From Actinoplanes utahensis (GTDB taxonomy: Bacteria; Actinomycetota; Actinomycetes; Mycobacteriales; Micromonosporaceae), in assembly GCF_016862455.1 (NCBI RefSeq), contig NZ_BOMZ01000108.1, positions 1 to 64,000 on the forward strand: a stretch of DNA of 64,000 bases, written 5' to 3'. The position numbers and the translations under genes are program-made. Positions 55,703-64,000 of this stretch are shown piece by piece (positions within the stretch are counted from its first letter, which is position 1; the number at the start of each line of letters is the position of its first letter). The notes under the pieces are model-generated. The model was not told the DNA's origin, ran no database searches, and worked only from the letters and a program-made list of their open reading frames with translations.

Positions 55703-56467
55703 TCACCGGATCCAGCGTGGATCCCGCTTCTCCCGGGCCGCGGCGACGCCCTCCCGGCCTTCGGCCGACTTGAAGTATCCGGACGAACGGTGGGCGAGGT
55801 CGGCCAGGTCCGCACGGATCGATTCGTTACGCGTACGCCGCAGAAGTTGTTTGGTCCCGGCGAGCGCGAGCGGGCCGCCCCGCAGAAGCGACGCACAGTA
55901 GCCGGCCACCGCGGTGTCCAGGTCCTCCTCCGGGACGGCCGCGGTGACCAGGCCGATCTCGGCCGCCCGCGGCCCGTCGAAGACGTCGCCGGTGAGATAG
56001 AGCTCGGCGGCGGCCCGGGGCGCCAGCCGGGGCAGCACGGTGGCGCTGATCACCGCGGGGATCACGCCCAGCCGTACCTCGGTGAAGGCGAAGGTGGCCG
56101 GCCGGGCGCAGACCGCGATGTCGGCCGCCCCGATCAGGCCGAGGCCACCGGCCCGGGCCGGGCCGCCGATCCGCGCCACCACCGGTTTCGGGAACTCCCA
56201 GAGCACGGCGAGGACGTCGGCGAGCATCTCGGCGGGCAGGCGGTCGCCGGGGCCGGCCGCGGCGGTCTCCCGCAGGTCGACGCCGGAGCAGAAGACCGGG
56301 CCGGTGTGCGAGAGGACCACGACCCGGCTCTCCGGGTCGGCGGCGGACGCGGCCAGCGCGTCGAGCAGCTTCGTGAGCAGGGCGGTGGAGAGCGCGTTGC
56401 GGTTGTCGGGGTTGTCGAGTGTCATCGTGGTCACGCCGGCGGCGGTGACGGTACGGACCAGATCCAT
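55703..56467 (-). CDS. Enoyl-CoA hydratase/isomerase family protein
   Basis: 254 aa crotonase fold. LDNPDNRNALSTALLTKLL, GPVFCSGVDLRE (oxyanion hole) and RAGGLGLIGAADIAVCA (second oxyanion-hole Gly) are diagnostic; the catalytic-Glu region reads FTEVRLGVIPAVIS. Substrate length unknown. I place the start at ATG 56467, because TACAGT (56474-56479, minus strand) stands exactly 6 nt before it, predicting a leaderless mRNA. Divergent from hemW. Confidence 0.92.
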   Translation of the reverse strand: MDLVRTVTAAGVTTMTLDNPDNRNALSTALLTKLLDALAASAADPESRVVVLSHTGPVFCSGVDLRETAAAGPGDRLPAEMLADVLAVLWEFPKPVVARIGGPARAGGLGLIGAADIAVCARPATFAFTEVRLGVIPAVISATVLPRLAPRAAAELYLTGDVFDGPRAAEIGLVTAAVPEEDLDTAVAGYCASLLRGGPLALAGTKQLLRRTRNESIRADLADLAHRSSGYFKSAEGREGVAAAREKRDPRWIR

Positions 56468-56498
56468 GCCGGAACTGTAAGACGTGCACACTTGTCGG

Positions 56499-57698
56499 AT
56501 GGCCGGCGCACTCCCCGATGGTGAACCCGTACCCGCTGACGGGTCCCTCCCCGACGAGGCCACCCGCAGGGTGGGCAAGGACGGGTTCGCCGTCTACATC
56601 CACGTCCCGTTCTGCGCGAGCCGCTGCGGCTACTGCGACTTCAACACCTACACCGCGAGTGAGCTGGGTGGCGGGGCGAGCCGCGAGGAGTACGCGGACA
56701 CCGTCCTTGCCGAGCTGGCCCTGGCCGCCCGGGTGATCGAGCCCGGCCGGGTGGACACGGTGTTCGTCGGCGGTGGCACGCCGACCCTGCTCAGCGCCGG
56801 TGACCTGGGCCGGATCCTGGAGGGCGTGGACCGGACCTGGGGTCTGGCCCCGGGCGCCGAGGTGACCACCGAGGCCAATCCGGAATCGGTGGATCCGCAC
56901 TATCTGCGTGACCTGCGGCGGGCCGGCTTCACCCGGATCTCGCTCGGCATGCAGTCGGCCGCCGCCGGCGTGCTGCGCGTGCTGGACCGCAAGCACACCG
57001 CGGGCCGGGCGCCGCAGGCCGCCGTCGAGGCCCGGGAGGCCGGGTTCGAGCACGTCAACCTGGACCTGATCTACGGCACGCCGGGGGAGTCGGAGGACGA
57101 CTTCGCCCGGTCCCTGCGGGCGGTCGTCGACGCCGGGGTGGACCACGTGAGCGCCTACGCGCTGATCGTGGAGGACGGCACCCGGATGGCGGCCCGGATG
57201 CGGCGCGGCGAGCTGCCGTACCCGTCGGACGACGTGGCCGCCGACCGCTACCTGGCCGCCGAGGCCGCGCTGACCGACGCCGGCTTCCAGTGGTACGAGG
57301 TGTCCAACTGGGCCCGGCCGGGCGGGGAGTGCCGGCACAACCTGCTGTACTGGACCGGCGCCGACTGGTGGGGTCTCGGGCCGGGCGCGCACAGCCACGT
57401 CGGCGGGGTGCGCTGGTGGAACGTCAAACACCCGTCGGCGTACGCGAAACGCCTGGCCGACGGCACGTCACCCGGGCACGCGCGGGAGATGCTGACCGGC
57501 GACGACCGGCACATGGAGGACGTGATGCTGCGGGTGCGGCTGCGCGACGGGATCCCGCTCGACCGGGTGGACGCCACCGGCGCCGCGCAGGCTCTGGCCG
57601 ACGGTCTGCTCGATCCGGGGGCGTACCGGGACGGCCGTCTCGTCCTCACCCTGCGCGGCCGTCTCCTGGCCGACGCGGTCATCCGTGACGTCCTGTGA
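56499..57698 (+). CDS. hemW: Radical SAM heme chaperone HemW
   Basis: 399 aa. HVPFCASRCGYCDFNTY carries the CxxxCxxC cluster motif plus the extra Cys-containing HemW signature; GGGTPTLL and the ANPESV strand follow. HemW proteins bind heme and are often misnamed oxygen-independent coproporphyrinogen oxidase. Conserved position upstream of hrcA-dnaJ. Confidence 0.93.
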   Translation: MAGALPDGEPVPADGSLPDEATRRVGKDGFAVYIHVPFCASRCGYCDFNTYTASELGGGASREEYADTVLAELALAARVIEPGRVDTVFVGGGTPTLLSAGDLGRILEGVDRTWGLAPGAEVTTEANPESVDPHYLRDLRRAGFTRISLGMQSAAAGVLRVLDRKHTAGRAPQAAVEAREAGFEHVNLDLIYGTPGESEDDFARSLRAVVDAGVDHVSAYALIVEDGTRMAARMRRGELPYPSDDVAADRYLAAEAALTDAGFQWYEVSNWARPGGECRHNLLYWTGADWWGLGPGAHSHVGGVRWWNVKHPSAYAKRLADGTSPGHAREMLTGDDRHMEDVMLRVRLRDGIPLDRVDATGAAQALADGLLDPGAYRDGRLVLTLRGRLLADAVIRDVL

Positions 57699-57718
57699 GC
57701 CCGCACCGGAGGAACCGC

Positions 57719-57829
57719 ATGCTCGGCGAGTGGTCGAGCGGCTCGCGGTCCGGCGGGGTTCGCGCCCGGTATGACACGCTGGAAGTCCGGTTCGAGCCGG
57801 TCGGGACGGATCCCGCACTCAAGATCTGA
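57719..57829 (+). CDS. Possible 36-residue protein between hemW and hrcA
   Basis: ATG 57719 follows GGAGGAA (57708-57714) with good spacing and opens a frame of 36 codons (MLGEWSSGSRSGGVRARYDT, ending in FEPVGTDPALKI). Third codon positions are mostly G or C. No homology recognised. It stops 50 bp before CIRCE. Could be a real microprotein or the decayed start of a DUF3097-type gene found here in some relatives. Confidence 0.45.
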   Translation: MLGEWSSGSRSGGVRARYDTLEVRFEPVGTDPALKI

Positions 57830-57878
57830 GACCGCTCCGTACTTTCGATCATCGCGTTGCGACCGCCCGCGACGTAGA

Positions 57879-57905
57879 CTGGCACTCTATTAGCGGGAGT
57901 GCCAG
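57879..57905. promoter_or_regulatory. CIRCE operator
   Basis: CTGGCACTC (57879-57887), 9-nt spacer, GAGTGCCAG (57897-57905): the 9-9-9 HrcA operator. A TAGACT box (57875-57880) overlaps its left edge, so HrcA would block its own promoter. Confidence 0.93.
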
Positions 57906-57921
57906 CAGGGGGAGGGGTCAT

Positions 57922-58944
57922 ATGAGTCTGGATGACCGCAAGCTCGAGGTGCTCCGGGCGATCGTCGAGGACTACGTCGAGACCCAGGAGCCGGTGGGCA
58001 GCAAAGCCCTGGTCGATCGGCACAAACTCGGCGTCTCCCCGGCCACCGTGCGCAACGACATGGCGGTGCTGGAGGAGGAGGGCTACATCCGGCAGCCGCA
58101 CACCAGCGCCGGCCGGGTCCCCACCGACGCCGGTTACCGGCTGTTCGTCGACCGGCTCACCAAGATCAAGCCGCTCAGCCCGGCCGAGCGCCGCGCCATC
58201 GAGCGGTTCATGGTCGGCGCCGTCGACCTCGACGACGTGGTGCACCGCACGGTCCGGTTGCTCGCCCAGCTGACCCGCCAGGTCGCCGTCGTGCAATATC
58301 CCAGTCTGTCCCGTTCGGCCGTCCGCCATCTCGAGCTGGTCACGATCTCCACCACCCGCCTGATGCTGGTGATGATCACCGACACCGGCCGGGTCGAGCA
58401 GCGCCTGGTCGAGTTGCCCGCCCCGATCGGCGACGGCGACGTGTGGGACCTGCGCCGCCGGGTCAACGAGAAACTGGCCGGTCAGCGGCTCGCCGACACC
58501 CCCGCCCTGGTGCAGAAACTCGTCGAGGAGACCGACCCGGAGCGGCGCGGCACGATGACCTGTCTCGCCTCGGTCCTGTTGGAGACCCTCGTCGAGCGGA
58601 GTGAGGAGCGCCTCGCGCTCGCCGGTACGGCCAACTTGACACGCGGCGGTGTGCTGGACTTCCAGGGCACACTGCGACCCGTCCTCGAAGCCCTCGAGGA
58701 GGAGGTCATCCTTCTGAAACTCATCGGCGATCTGGAGCCCCGCACCACCCGGGTTCTGATCGGCGACGAGAACCAGATCGACAACCTGCGGTCGGCGTCC
58801 GTGGTGAGCAGCGGTTACGGACCGGGTACCACGATCGTTGGTGGGCTCGGTGTGCTGGGCCCCACCCGGATGGACTACCCCGGCACTATCGCTACCGTTC
58901 GTGCAGTGGCACGCTACGTTGGCGACCTGTTGGCACAGAATTGA
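57922..58944 (+). CDS. hrcA: Heat-inducible transcriptional repressor HrcA
   Basis: 340 aa. Winged-helix N-terminus (KALVDRHKLGVSPATVRNDM) and the HrcA core with QPHTSAGRVPTDAGYR. Represses hrcA-dnaJ and chaperonin genes through CIRCE and needs GroEL for folding. A GGGGAGGGG site precedes the ATG. CIRCE 17 bp upstream shows autoregulation. Confidence 0.97.
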   Translation: MSLDDRKLEVLRAIVEDYVETQEPVGSKALVDRHKLGVSPATVRNDMAVLEEEGYIRQPHTSAGRVPTDAGYRLFVDRLTKIKPLSPAERRAIERFMVGAVDLDDVVHRTVRLLAQLTRQVAVVQYPSLSRSAVRHLELVTISTTRLMLVMITDTGRVEQRLVELPAPIGDGDVWDLRRRVNEKLAGQRLADTPALVQKLVEETDPERRGTMTCLASVLLETLVERSEERLALAGTANLTRGGVLDFQGTLRPVLEALEEEVILLKLIGDLEPRTTRVLIGDENQIDNLRSASVVSSGYGPGTTIVGGLGVLGPTRMDYPGTIATVRAVARYVGDLLAQN

Positions 58945-58978
58945 CGGATTCGCGCAGACATTGAGGACTCCAAACCCC

Positions 58979-60115
58979 GTGGCCAAGGACTATTACGGAA
59001 TTCTCGGTGTGAGCCGGGACGCCACCGACGACGAGATCAAGCGCGCCTACCGCAAACTGGCTCGGCAGTACCACCCGGATGTGAACCCGGATCCGGAGGC
59101 GCACGACAAGTTCAAAGAGATCAACGCGGCGTACGAGGTGCTGTCCGACGAGCAGAAGCGTCAGGTCGTCGACCTCGGCGGTGACCCTCTCGCGCCCGGC
59201 GGCGGCATGCCCGGCGGCGCCGGTGGAGCCGGGCCGTTCGTCGGTTTCCAGGACATCATGGACGCGTTCTTCGGCACCGCCGCCGGCGGTGGCTCCCGAG
59301 GGCCACGCCCGCGCACCCGCCCCGGCGCCGACGCCATCCTGCGGCTCGAGCTCGACCTGGTCGAGACCGCCTTCGGAGTAGAGGCGCCGATCACCGTCGA
59401 CACCGCGGTGCTGTGCACCCAGTGCTCCGGCGCCGGCACCGCGCCCGGCACCCACCTCGCCACCTGCGACGTGTGCTCCGGCCGCGGTGAGGTCCAGTCG
59501 GTGCAGCGCACCTTCCTCGGCCAGGTCGTCTCGTCCCGCCCCTGCCAGAACTGCCAGGGTCACGGCACGACCATCCCCAGCCCCTGCCCGACGTGCGCGG
59601 GCGACGGCCGGATCCGGACCCGCCGCTCCCTCACCGTCAAGATCCCGGCGGGCGTCGAGGACGGCATGCGGATCCGCCTGGCCCAGCAGGGCGAGGTCGG
59701 CCCCGGCGGCGGCACCGCCGGCGACCTCTACGTGGAGATCCACGAGCGCCCGCACGACGTCTACTCTCGCAAGGGCGACGACCTGCACTGCCGCGTCACA
59801 CTGCCGATGACCGCGGCCGCGCTCGGCACCCGGATGACCATCAAGACCCTCGACGGCGAAGAGAACATCGAGGTCAAACCGGGCACCCAGCCGGCCAGCA
59901 CGCTGCGCATCCGCGGCAAGGGCGTCCCGCACCTGCGCGGTCAGGGCCGCGGCGAGCTCTTCGTGCACCTCGACGTGAAGACGCCGACCAAGCTCACCGC
60001 CGACCAGGAGCGGATGCTCCGCGACTTCGCCAAGACCCGCGGCGAGGACGTGGCCGAGCTCAGCAAACAGGGCGGCTTCTTCAGCCGCATGCGCGACGCC
60101 TTCAACGGCCACTAG
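58979..60115 (+). CDS. dnaJ: Chaperone protein DnaJ
   Basis: 378 aa co-chaperone of DnaK. J domain with YHPDVNPDP (HPD motif), Gly-rich linker (GGGMPGGAGGAG), four CxxCxGxG zinc repeats (CTQCSGAGT, CDVCSGRGE, CQNCQGHGT, CPTCAGDGR), then the client-binding domain. This is the hrcA-linked second DnaJ of actinobacteria (DnaJ2 type). The start GTG 58979 lies 34 bp after hrcA; upstream in-frame codons run into the hrcA end. Confidence 0.96.
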   Translation: MAKDYYGILGVSRDATDDEIKRAYRKLARQYHPDVNPDPEAHDKFKEINAAYEVLSDEQKRQVVDLGGDPLAPGGGMPGGAGGAGPFVGFQDIMDAFFGTAAGGGSRGPRPRTRPGADAILRLELDLVETAFGVEAPITVDTAVLCTQCSGAGTAPGTHLATCDVCSGRGEVQSVQRTFLGQVVSSRPCQNCQGHGTTIPSPCPTCAGDGRIRTRRSLTVKIPAGVEDGMRIRLAQQGEVGPGGGTAGDLYVEIHERPHDVYSRKGDDLHCRVTLPMTAAALGTRMTIKTLDGEENIEVKPGTQPASTLRIRGKGVPHLRGQGRGELFVHLDVKTPTKLTADQERMLRDFAKTRGEDVAELSKQGGFFSRMRDAFNGH

Positions 60116-60285
60116 CCCACCCGCACGGTCGTCGTTCCGGTCCCGCGCGGCCTCCCCGCGCGGTTCCGGCCGATCTGAACCCCGCCGGGGGTACGCCGTG
60201 AGCACGGCGCCGCCGGTCGAGCCCTCGCCGCGGTACGCCGTGCACGCCGGCCGCCCCGATCCGGTGGCGGATCCGGCCGGCCCGG

Positions 60286-60291
60286 TAGCGT
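60286..60291 (+). promoter_or_regulatory. Candidate -10 box of rsmE
   Basis: TAGCGT ends 6 nt before ATG 60298. No Shine-Dalgarno sequence. Confidence 0.45.
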
Positions 60292-60297
60292 GCGGGC

Positions 60298-61032
60298 ATG
60301 TCCGCGCCACTGTTCCTGGTCGAGAGCCTGCCCACCGGGTCGTACTTCACCCTCGACGGGCCGGAGGGCCATCACGCCGCCACCGTCCAGCGGCTGCGAT
60401 CCGGTGAGGTGCTGATCCTCGCCGACGGGCGAGGCGGAACCGCCCGGGCCGAGGTGACCGCCGTCGGCCGCGGCAGCGTGGACGTCACCGTGCTGAGCGT
60501 CGCCGCCGAACCCGCACCCGACCCGAGGCTGACCGTCGTGCAGGGCATCGCCAAAGGCGACCGGGGCGAACTGGCCGTGCAGGCGATGACCGAGGTCGGC
60601 GTCGACGAGATCGTGCCGTGGGCGGCGTCCCGGTCGGTGGCACAGTGGCGCGGCGACCGGGGCCTCAAAGCGCGCGACAAATGGGCGGCCACCGCCCGGG
60701 AAGCCGCCAAGCAGGCCCGCCGGTCGTGGCTGCCGGTCGTCTCCGGCGAACCGGACTGCTCCACGAAGCAGGTCACGGCCCGGCTGGCCGACGTGGCGGC
60801 GGCGTTCGTGCTGCACGAGGAGGCGACCGAGCGGCTGGCCACGGCGGCCCTGCCGGACTCGGGCGAGATCGCGCTGGTGGTGGGTCCCGAGGGCGGCGTC
60901 GCCGACGCGGAGCTCGACGCCTTCCGAGAGGCCGGCGCGGTCCCGGTGCGCCTGGGCGACGCGGTGCTGCGCACCTCGACGGCGGGCGTCGCCGCCCTGT
61001 CGGTGCTCTCCGCCCGCCTCGGCCGCTGGTGA
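60298..61032 (+). CDS. rsmE: 16S rRNA m3U1498 methyltransferase
   Basis: 244 aa SPOUT-fold enzyme. N-terminal PUA-like region with GPEGHHAATVQRLRSGEVL, and C-terminal knot with VVGPEGGVADAELDAF and LRTSTAGVAALSVL. Conserved after dnaJ. Its own -10-like box suggests that it can be transcribed apart from the heat-shock genes. Confidence 0.95.
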   Translation: MSAPLFLVESLPTGSYFTLDGPEGHHAATVQRLRSGEVLILADGRGGTARAEVTAVGRGSVDVTVLSVAAEPAPDPRLTVVQGIAKGDRGELAVQAMTEVGVDEIVPWAASRSVAQWRGDRGLKARDKWAATAREAAKQARRSWLPVVSGEPDCSTKQVTARLADVAAAFVLHEEATERLATAALPDSGEIALVVGPEGGVADAELDAFREAGAVPVRLGDAVLRTSTAGVAALSVLSARLGRW

Positions 61033-61077
61033 CGACCCGCGTGGTGAAGGCGAGCCACGACTCACCACGCGGGGTCG
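61033..61077. terminator. Bidirectional terminator after rsmE
   Basis: CGACCCGCGTGGTGA (61033-61047) pairs with TCACCACGCGGGGTCG (61062-61077) with one bulged base. It starts directly after the rsmE stop and also ends 11 nt from the minus-strand micro-gene. Confidence 0.8.
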
Positions 61078-61088
61078 CCAAGCGGCGG

Positions 61089-61190
61089 TCAGACCTCGAT
61101 CGTGGCGGTGCGGCGGGGATCGTCGAGAGCGTGCGACGCGATCACCTGGGAGGTGCCGGGAATCGTGTGCCAGGCGCCGTCGTCCCACAC
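61089..61190 (-). CDS. Possible 33-residue minus-strand protein
   Basis: From GTG 61190 the frame reads MWDDGAWHTIPGTSQVIASH and ends in TATIEV at 61089. Almost every codon in it ends in G or C, whereas the same frame further upstream (to ATG 61241) does not. GGAAGG lies 9 nt before the GTG. A two-way hairpin stands between it and rsmE. No homology recognised; it fills an otherwise empty 265-bp gap. Confidence 0.5.
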   Translation of the reverse strand: MWDDGAWHTIPGTSQVIASHALDDPRRTATIEV

Positions 61191-61284
61191 CTTTCGAAGC
61201 CTTCCGATTCGACCTGTCGGCCATGAAAGCGCTCCCACCATTGTTTCCGAGGATCCGGCGCCCATCTGATCCCACCCGGGCCCA

Positions 61285-61290
61285 TAAGAT
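61285..61290 (+). promoter_or_regulatory. Candidate -10 box of the HIT gene
   Basis: TAAGAT ends 7 nt before GTG 61298; no Shine-Dalgarno sequence. Confidence 0.5.
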
Positions 61291-61297
61291 CCATCGG

Positions 61298-61645
61298 GTG
61301 GAAAACTCCTGCCTGTTCTGTCGCATCGTGGCCGGCGAGATCCCCGCGACGGTCGTGCACCGCACCGACACGACCCTCGCCTTCCGGGACATCGACCCCA
61401 AGGCGCCCAGCCACGTCCTGGTGATCCCGGTCACCCACCACGCGAACGTGATCGAGCTCGCCGCCGACCCGGCCGCGGCCGCCGACGTGCTCGCCACCGC
61501 CGCCAAGGTCGCCGAGCTGGAGGGCCTGGCCGACGGGTTCCGGGTCATCTTCAACACCGGCGCGCACGGTGGCCAGGAGGTCTTCCACGTGCACGCGCAC
61601 GTCGTCGGTGGCGCCCCGCTCGGACCGATGCTGGCCCGTCGGTGA
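61298..61645 (+). CDS. HIT-family nucleotide hydrolase
   Basis: 115 aa. CLFCRIVAGEIPATVVH at the start and the histidine triad VFHVHAHVVGG near the end. Hydrolyses purine nucleotide phosphoramidates or dinucleotides in relatives. I place the start at GTG 61298, immediately after a -10 box; this gives the normal HIT length. Its stop overlaps the next GTG (GTGA). Confidence 0.94.
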   Translation: MENSCLFCRIVAGEIPATVVHRTDTTLAFRDIDPKAPSHVLVIPVTHHANVIELAADPAAAADVLATAAKVAELEGLADGFRVIFNTGAHGGQEVFHVHAHVVGGAPLGPMLARR

Positions 61646-63021
61646 ACGGGCCCACCCCGCGGTACGAACGGGCCGCCCGGCGGGCCCAGGCCGCCGGGCG
61701 GATCCCGGCCCTCTCGGTCGCGCTGCACCGCGCCGACCGGGAGCCGTGGGTCTTCACCGTCGGCGGCTCCGGCAACCCGGCGCACCCGCTCGGGCCGGAC
61801 AGCCGGTTCCGGATCGGCTCGGTCACCAAGACCTTCACCGCGGTGCTCGTCATGCAGGCCCGCGACGACGGGCTGCTCGACCTCGACCAGCCGGTCTCGG
61901 CGCACCTCGACGTGCCCGCCCACGGCGACGCCACCATCCGGCGGCTGCTCTCGCACACCGCGGGCTTCCAGCGCGAGCCGTACGGCGACGTCTGGGACAC
62001 CCTGATCACCCCCGACGCCGGCCGCCTGATCGCCGAGCTGGCCCGGGCCGAGCGGGTGCTGCCCAACGCCCGCCGCTTCCACTACTCCAACCTCGGCCTC
62101 GCCGTCCTCGGCCACCTGGTCGCCCGGGTGCGCGGCGGCACCTGGGCGGAGGTCCTCACCGAGCGGATCCTGACCCCGCTCGGCCTGACCCGGACCACCG
62201 TCGAGACCCCGCCCGAGGCGGTCGTCGGCTACCTGGTCGACGCCTATTCCGACGCGGTACGCCCCGAGCCGCCGGTCGACCTGGCCGGGGTCGGCCCGGC
62301 CGCGCAGCTGTGGAGCACCGCCGCCGACATGGCGCGCTGGGCGGCGTTCCTGGCGGCCCCGGAGAGCATCGACCCGGACGGCCGGGTGCTGGCGGCCGCG
62401 ACCGTCGACGAGATGCGCTGGCCGCTGACCACCACCGACGAGGCGCTGTGGGCGGCCGGGTTCGGGCTCGGGCTGATCCTGGTCCCGGAGGGCAAACGGG
62501 TCGTGCACGTCGGCCACGACGGGGCGATGCCGGGCTTCCTGGCCGGGGTGTACGGGCGGCGCGGCGGCGACGGGAACCCCGGCGCGCTCGGCTGCGCGGT
62601 CCTCGGCTCCTCCGGCACCGCCGGCGAGACCAACGAGCTGGTGCACGAGCTGCTGCGGCTCACCGTCGACCTGGATCCGGCCGAGATCACCCCGTGGCGG
62701 CCGGCGCCGCCCGCGCCGGCGGCCTACCGGTCGATCCTCGGCCGATGGTGGAGTGAGGGCACCGAGTTCGTCTTCGCCTGGCACGACGGGCGGTTGCAGG
62801 CCCGGGTGGCCGAGGCCCCGGCGGGCCGGCCGCCGGCGGTCTTCGAGCCGCAGGACGATCCGGACGTGCTGCGGACCGTCTCCGGGCGGGAGGCCGGCGA
62901 GCTGCTGCGGCTCACCCGCGACGACGACGGGACGGTGTCCCGGATGCACTGGGCGACCTATCGGTTCACCCGGATGCAGGAGGCCTTCGACGGGGGCCGG
63001 GCGTCGGACGGGCCGGTTTAG
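61642..63021 (+). CDS. Serine hydrolase, beta-lactamase class C fold
   Basis: 459 aa, cytoplasmic (no signal peptide). SxxK as IGSVTKTFTAV near residue 58, YxN as HYSNLGLAVLG near residue 150, and HVGHDGAMPGF near residue 290. The C-terminal 110 residues form an extra beta domain of the type seen in DUF3471-like hydrolases. Lack of export argues against a role as beta-lactamase; a peptidase or esterase is more likely. Coupled to the HIT gene by a 4-nt overlap. Confidence 0.88.
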   Translation: MNGPTPRYERAARRAQAAGRIPALSVALHRADREPWVFTVGGSGNPAHPLGPDSRFRIGSVTKTFTAVLVMQARDDGLLDLDQPVSAHLDVPAHGDATIRRLLSHTAGFQREPYGDVWDTLITPDAGRLIAELARAERVLPNARRFHYSNLGLAVLGHLVARVRGGTWAEVLTERILTPLGLTRTTVETPPEAVVGYLVDAYSDAVRPEPPVDLAGVGPAAQLWSTAADMARWAAFLAAPESIDPDGRVLAAATVDEMRWPLTTTDEALWAAGFGLGLILVPEGKRVVHVGHDGAMPGFLAGVYGRRGGDGNPGALGCAVLGSSGTAGETNELVHELLRLTVDLDPAEITPWRPAPPAPAAYRSILGRWWSEGTEFVFAWHDGRLQARVAEAPAGRPPAVFEPQDDPDVLRTVSGREAGELLRLTRDDDGTVSRMHWATYRFTRMQEAFDGGRASDGPV

Positions 63022-63151
63022 CGCCACCGGCGATAATGGCATCGGCGTGCGGGCGGGCGAGCGGATAGGATGGCACGATCCTTGAGCGAGCCGCCCGACC
63101 CGGACGGCGATGAAGAAGAGAGCAGGTGGCGGAGGCCCGCCGGGCCACCCT

Positions 63152-64000
<849 letters not shown>

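Noticed and set aside
60198..60407. 69-codon frame between dnaJ and rsmE
   Set aside because: It overlaps the start of rsmE in another phase, and no homology or good ribosome binding site is seen.
61642..63021. Secreted beta-lactamase
   Set aside because: The class C fold motifs are present but there is no signal peptide, and the protein has an extra C-terminal domain.

Overview
The window is a GC-rich actinobacterial chromosome segment, most likely from Actinoplanes or a related member of the Micromonosporaceae. This is inferred from codon use, frequent GTG/TTG starts, the -10 boxes and the gene order. Its backbone (valS-folC-DUF4233-ndk, radical SAM/DUF2344-rne-rplU-rpmA-obgE, nadD-rsfS-phosphoglycerate-mutase-like-degV, comEA-comEC-holA-rpsT, lepA, hemW-hrcA-dnaJ-rsmE, HIT, phoH) follows the conserved actinobacterial order also found in Mycobacterium. 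I see no tRNA, rRNA, CRISPR array, insertion sequence or prophage, so this is core chromosome with lineage-specific insertions.

Layout. 0-17 kb: two paralogous proline-rich single-pass membrane proteins bracket valS, folC, a DUF4233 membrane protein, a 1647-residue membrane-anchored low-complexity protein ending in a VOC/glyoxalase-like domain, ndk, ileS (behind a translational T-box riboswitch) and plsC. 17-21 kb: a partner-switching stress cassette with an RsbQ-like hydrolase, a PAS-GAF-PP2C-HATPase phosphatase/kinase and a STAS antagonist whose start region is tandemly duplicated. 21-30.4 kb: radical SAM, DUF2344 (apparent ATT start), RNase E/G with a structured leader, a lipoprotein, rplU, rpmA and obgE. 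30.4-32 kb: a GNAT gene convergent with trpS; trpS has a ribosome-mediated attenuator with a leaderless Trp-Trp leader peptide. 32-39 kb: pepN, a hybrid histidine kinase, nadD, rsfS, a phosphatase, a lipoprotein and degV. 39-48 kb: an unrecognised protein, a HemK-like methyltransferase, comEA, comEC, holA and a repeat-rich membrane protein, then about 750 bp of non-coding DNA with microsatellites and a large inverted repeat. 48-55.6 kb: rpsT, an APH-fold kinase, a DUF4240 protein, lepA, a GlsB-like membrane protein, a PAS membrane sensor with no output domain, and a transglycosylase-like protein. 55.7-64 kb: enoyl-CoA hydratase, hemW, a possible 36-aa gene, CIRCE-hrcA-dnaJ-rsmE, a possible minus-strand micro-gene, HIT, a serine hydrolase and the 5' part of phoH.

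Common themes are translation and RNA metabolism (three aminoacyl-tRNA synthetases, two of them under classic tRNA-sensing or ribosome-sensing control; L21, L27, S20, LepA, Obg, RsfS, RsmE, RNase E/G) and stress signalling. Many starts lack a Shine-Dalgarno sequence but have a TANNNT box 6-8 nt upstream, which predicts leaderless mRNAs.
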